A DNA stretch of 64,000 nucleotides from Candidatus Melainabacteria bacterium (lineage in GTDB: Bacteria > Cyanobacteriota > Vampirovibrionia > Vampirovibrionales > Vampirovibrionaceae), in the NCBI GenBank assembly GCA_902168245.1, contig CABHPA010000025.1, positions 43,467 through 107,466 on the forward strand, in the 5' to 3' direction. Below, one piece after another: positions 61,102-64,000 of the stretch (positions within the stretch are counted from its first letter, which is position 1; every line of letters starts with the position of its first letter). The notes under the pieces are model-generated. The model did no database searches, was not told where the DNA came from, and worked only from the letters and a program-made list of their open reading frames with translations. Position numbers and translations under genes: made by a program.

Positions 61102-61208
61102 CCAAATAGAAATACTCAATTATTTATTAGACTAAAGGCTACTTCACGAACGTATCTATAACACAAAACCATTTCCTTTCAGGAATTTTTAGGGTATGGT
61201 TAAATTGT

Positions 61209-61399
61209 TATAGCTATATGCTATAGCCGGGGCGTTGAAACCCCGACCATCAGCGGTCGCATCTGACCGTAAACAGATGCCGTTTTCCGGTTTTAAGCCG
61301 GGAGACGGCACTGTATGTCCAGGCGCTTGCGCTAAAGAGTGCCGTGGCCGTCTGATGGCGGTTTTCAAACTCCCGGCTCCTTTTACAAGGAGCTTTTTT
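61209..61399 (+). ncRNA. Highly structured GC-rich RNA leader with terminator
   Basis: Nested stems include CGGGG/CCCCG (61228-61245), GCATCTG/CAGATGC (61259-61280), GCCGGGAG/CTCCCGGC (61297-61304 with 61370-61377) and, inside it, ACGGCACT/AGTGCCGT (61305-61312 with 61338-61345). A terminator GCTCCTT/AAGGAGC (61376-61393) plus six T follows and shares two bases with the large stem. A Shine-Dalgarno (GGGAGG) and a TTG come next. The layout is riboswitch-like, but I match no known class. Confidence 0.6.
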
Positions 61400-61422
61400 A
61401 TTAAAAAAGGGAGGAAAATACC

Positions 61423-61670
61423 TTGAAACAGATGCTTGTTACCTTGTTAGTCTTGGGAGCTGGGCTTTGTTGTAGCTTATCTGAAGCCAAAGTTCAGTGT
61501 GTACATGGCCTATTATAGAAATAATGGGACATATGTTCACGCTGATCACCGCACTATCTGCTAACGGAATCAAAAAGGCTAACTATTCCACCCGTGGCAA
61601 CGTAAACCCCTTTACTGGTAAAACGGGCAATGTAAAACGCAGCCCTCATCATAAAACAGATTGGTACTAG
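61423..61670 (+). pseudogene. Frameshifted gene for a small secreted protein
   Basis: TTG 61423 starts a signal-peptide-like segment (MKQMLVTLLVLGAGLCCSLS). The frame hits TAG after VHGLL. Shifting by one base at 61510 gives YYRNNGTYVHADHRT, and a further shift near 61556 gives SANGIKKANYSTRGNVNPFT, ending KTDWY at 61670. These fragments match the well-known secreted 'YxRxNGTYVxxHxRT...YSTRGNVNPxTGK' pattern, so two indels broke one gene. Function of the family is unknown. Confidence 0.75.
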
Positions 61671-61680
61671 CGAGGTGATT

Positions 61681-62295
61681 ATGAATCTTATAGTTAAACG
61701 TATGCTAATTGGAGTGGGAGTCTTTGTTTTGATCGTTGTAGCGGTTAAATTGGGAATTGATTGGGCTTTTTATATGCCCCCCTATGATCCGGCTACAATG
61801 GCTACAACCGATACTACATCTACAACCATGTCTGGGGTTGATATTAATTCTGATTCCACAAGCATCCCATCGGTAACTCAAGCGCCTACCACAGGTGTAA
61901 ATAACACTGCAAATAATGATCCCTATGATATTTATTTTTACCCTACACCTTGTTCTACCAGCGTTCCCGATGGACATGGATTGCTGAAAACTTGGAAAAG
62001 CATACCAAACACAATTAGTAATGAGTTAAAGCATCGAGCTAGCGAACTAGCTGGAAATGATTATTATCAACAAAGCAAGCTTTATGAAGACGCAATCCAA
62101 CAATATGAGGCACAACAGTCAATTGATGCTCTTTCTCAGTCCAGCGATAAGGTAAAAGAGATGTTGTCAGTTTATAAGATGAGCCAGGATACATTGCAAA
62201 AGATTGTGGCTGAAAGCGAGCAAAAATGCCCTGATAACTTCGTTGCTCAGCAAGATGAAATTGTTATACAAATGAACTCTTATGCGGGGCTCTAA
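61681..62295 (+). CDS. Membrane-anchored protein, unknown function
   Basis: The 204-residue protein has one N-terminal span (LIGVGVFVLIVVAVKLGI), a Thr/Ser-rich linker and a helical outer domain with two cysteines (TPCSTS and QKCPDN). GAGGTGATT precedes ATG 61681. It follows the broken secreted-protein gene by ten bases. No family recognised. Confidence 0.65.
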   Translation: MNLIVKRMLIGVGVFVLIVVAVKLGIDWAFYMPPYDPATMATTDTTSTTMSGVDINSDSTSIPSVTQAPTTGVNNTANNDPYDIYFYPTPCSTSVPDGHGLLKTWKSIPNTISNELKHRASELAGNDYYQQSKLYEDAIQQYEAQQSIDALSQSSDKVKEMLSVYKMSQDTLQKIVAESEQKCPDNFVAQQDEIVIQMNSYAGL

Positions 62296-62519
62296 TAAAA
62301 AGATTAAAAATAAAAGATTTAATGAACCACTTAATTTAATCCAAAAACCAATAAAAGCTTAAAGGCTTTGATTAATTAGGTTGATCTTGATCTGTAACAG
62401 CAAAACACTTATAATTAGCGGTCTGAGGTTGGAGTGTTATTAGTATGTAAAGAATACTCCCTGATATAAGCTCGGGGTGAGAGATATGTTATTAGTTTAC
62501 ATCATTGAAATGAACTAAA

Positions 62520-63845
62520 ATGACAAAGATAAAGATTTCTGAGGTTTTTCGCACCACAGGCCAGCCTACTATTACATATGCTAAAAGAGAGAATGGCATC
62601 AATGAATTGCAAATTCAAAGTGTCTTGAACTCAGGGGGACGGTTATGTTTACTAACTGGTCCATCAAAAACCGGAAAAACCACCTTATACAAACGGGTTA
62701 TTCAGGAAATAAACAAAAAGCCACTTACAATTCGTTGTGATAATCAATTGGATCCTGAAAGCTTTTGGAAACAAGCATTAGAAACCATCGACTTTAATCG
62801 TATCTCTTCTATTGTTAATGATAAATCAGGCGAAATCTCAGGTGAAATAACAGGAAAGTTTGGATGGGCCTGGTTAGCGAACCTAATTGGTGAAACAAAA
62901 GTTGGCGTTAAAGGAAGTATGAGTGAAAGTGAGATAAGAGAAAAAATCCTTGCAAAAGCATCTCCTCAACATCTTATACCAATTCTGAAATTCTGCCCCA
63001 TCGTTTTGGTTGTGGAGGATTTTCATTATCTAACATCTGAATGTCAACAAACAATATTCCAACAATGGAAAGCCTTTATTGATGAAGAAGTTTCGGTTAT
63101 TGTTGTTGGCACGACTCACCATGCTTTTGATCTTGCCAGAGCAAACAAAGATCTTGTTGGAAGAATAGTGCATATTGAGACAAAAGCTTGGACACCTAAA
63201 GACTTGTCTTCAATTGTAAATCAGGGATTTGAGCATCTAGGGATTCAAGACTCTTTATCAACTATAAGTACAACTATTTCTAATTCAGCTGTTGGTTTGC
63301 CAATAATCGTTCAAGACGTCTGTAGCACACTATTCACTCAAAAAGGCATATTTGAAATTGAGAAAGATTCTGGAATAACCTTTGGTAAATCAGATGTATT
63401 TCAGGCGCTTCATAGCGTTGCACTTACAAGTTATTCTCAGCATCTCACGCCCTATAACCGGCTAGCGAATGGGCCTAGAAAAAAGGCTCGCAAATATAAT
63501 ACCTATGAGTTGATTCTTATGTGCTTTGCAAAAGATCCTGTTATGTCATCTCTAGATCGACATGAAATTGATAAGCGATTAAAAGAGCTCTCGACCAAAG
63601 AAACTCTTCCACCAGCACAATCTATAAATAGCACTTTAAATGCTCTGGAAAACTTTCAATCCTCAAATAAATTAGAATTATTAGAGTGGAGCCTGAGCGA
63701 TCAAAAACTCTATATTTTAGATCTTACTTTTCTTTTTTATCTACGATGGAAAGAACCTGTACAACATAATAAACCTCAAACACTACGTGAATTATTTACT
63801 ACATTATTCAACTTTGAAATTACTTTCAAATCTTCCTCTTCCTGA
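62520..63845 (+). CDS. Stand-alone P-loop NTPase (AAA/STAND-like)
   Basis: The 441-residue protein has Walker A GPSKTGKT (residues 47-54) and Walker B VLVVEDFHYL near 162-171, then a sensor-like VIVVGTTHH and a winged-helix-like C-terminal region. It resembles ATPases of the TniB/ORC or small STAND class. It is not fused to an effector, and no transposase partner is visible beside it. It may be a single-gene defence or regulatory ATPase; this is inference from domain type and island context. Confidence 0.75.
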   Translation: MTKIKISEVFRTTGQPTITYAKRENGINELQIQSVLNSGGRLCLLTGPSKTGKTTLYKRVIQEINKKPLTIRCDNQLDPESFWKQALETIDFNRISSIVNDKSGEISGEITGKFGWAWLANLIGETKVGVKGSMSESEIREKILAKASPQHLIPILKFCPIVLVVEDFHYLTSECQQTIFQQWKAFIDEEVSVIVVGTTHHAFDLARANKDLVGRIVHIETKAWTPKDLSSIVNQGFEHLGIQDSLSTISTTISNSAVGLPIIVQDVCSTLFTQKGIFEIEKDSGITFGKSDVFQALHSVALTSYSQHLTPYNRLANGPRKKARKYNTYELILMCFAKDPVMSSLDRHEIDKRLKELSTKETLPPAQSINSTLNALENFQSSNKLELLEWSLSDQKLYILDLTFLFYLRWKEPVQHNKPQTLRELFTTLFNFEITFKSSSS

Positions 63846-63948
63846 TAACAGACGCAGCAAAAACTACTCAAATTGACAGGCGTCCCGAATTTAGGGCCAA
63901 TTGAAATTAGAGATTTTCCAATATCATGCAGAAAAGGAGAATCTCGAA

Positions 63949-64000
63949 ATGAAAGCCAGTCGATACACAGAGGAACAGATTGTTCGGGCATTGCAGGAAG
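63949..64000 (+). mobile_element. Start of IS3-family transposase OrfA (cut by window end)
   Basis: The frame beginning MKASRYTEEQIVRALQE is typical of the HTH start of IS3-family OrfA. AAGGAG lies eight bases before the ATG. Only the first 17 codons are visible, so the terminal inverted repeat and OrfB cannot be checked. Confidence 0.85.

Noticed and set aside
61235..61426. 63-aa reading frame in the structured leader
   Set aside because: It coincides with nested perfect stems and a terminator, so the conservation signal is better explained by RNA.

Overview
The window joins a GC-rich bacterial chromosome (about 1-17,090), a complete AT-rich temperate phage of the podovirus type (17,094-54,631), and an AT-rich accessory island (about 54,670-64,000, cut off inside an insertion sequence). 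The host is probably a Gram-negative bacterium. I infer a relative of the non-photosynthetic Cyanobacteriota (Vampirovibrionia/'Melainabacteria') from the Ski2-like helicase, from two host proteins with a short N-terminal hydrophobic-x-Phe-x-Gly motif, and from a phage membrane protein resembling the cyanobacterial TRADD-N-associated 2TM domain. This placement is not proven from the sequence alone.

Host part: the C-terminal part of a Ski2-like helicase, a DEAD-box RNA helicase with an RGG-like tail, an alpha/beta hydrolase, a secreted protein, two overlapping GT-C glycosyltransferases, a glycine-rich protein with a perfect 45-bp tandem duplication, pyrB-pyrC, two lineage-type proteins of unknown function, a membrane protein and a CxxCGxCC (YkgJ-type) protein.

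Prophage: a 44-bp direct repeat (17,094-17,137 and 54,588-54,631) is the first 42 nt of tRNA-Pro(GGG) plus two upstream bases, so the element is 37,494 bp. The intact tRNA (54,590-54,666) is at the right end, so the phage supplies the 5' half of the tRNA and a new promoter, while the old host promoter is stranded at the left end. The layout is: left-end cargo (17.4-19.5 kb), early/regulatory genes, terminase, portal, scaffold, SU10-like capsid, adaptor and nozzle proteins, ejection proteins including a lytic transglycosylase, two tail-fibre genes, a small overlapping lysis-type cassette, a minus-strand early operon with a GroES-like co-chaperonin and a possible ssDNA-binding protein, a probable origin with iterons inside a coding sequence, a candidate exclusion/defence membrane protein and the integrase. 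I see no DNA polymerase, primase, helicase or RNA polymerase, so the phage must use host replication and transcription. Many gene junctions on both strands carry a short CCTATTT-type motif in the same orientation relative to the downstream gene.

Island: a second integrase related to that of the phage starts just past tRNA-Pro and points away from it. It is followed by a stand-alone core-binding-domain protein, the 3' half of a tRNA-Val(GAC), an unknown gene coupled to an HTH-ImmA/IrrE regulator, a large helicase whose C-terminus looks like a PD-(D/E)xK nuclease, a highly structured GC-rich RNA leader before a frameshifted secreted-peptide gene, a membrane-anchored protein, a stand-alone NTPase, and the start of an IS3-family element. 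The helicase-nuclease and the NTPase are plausible anti-phage genes, by inference only.
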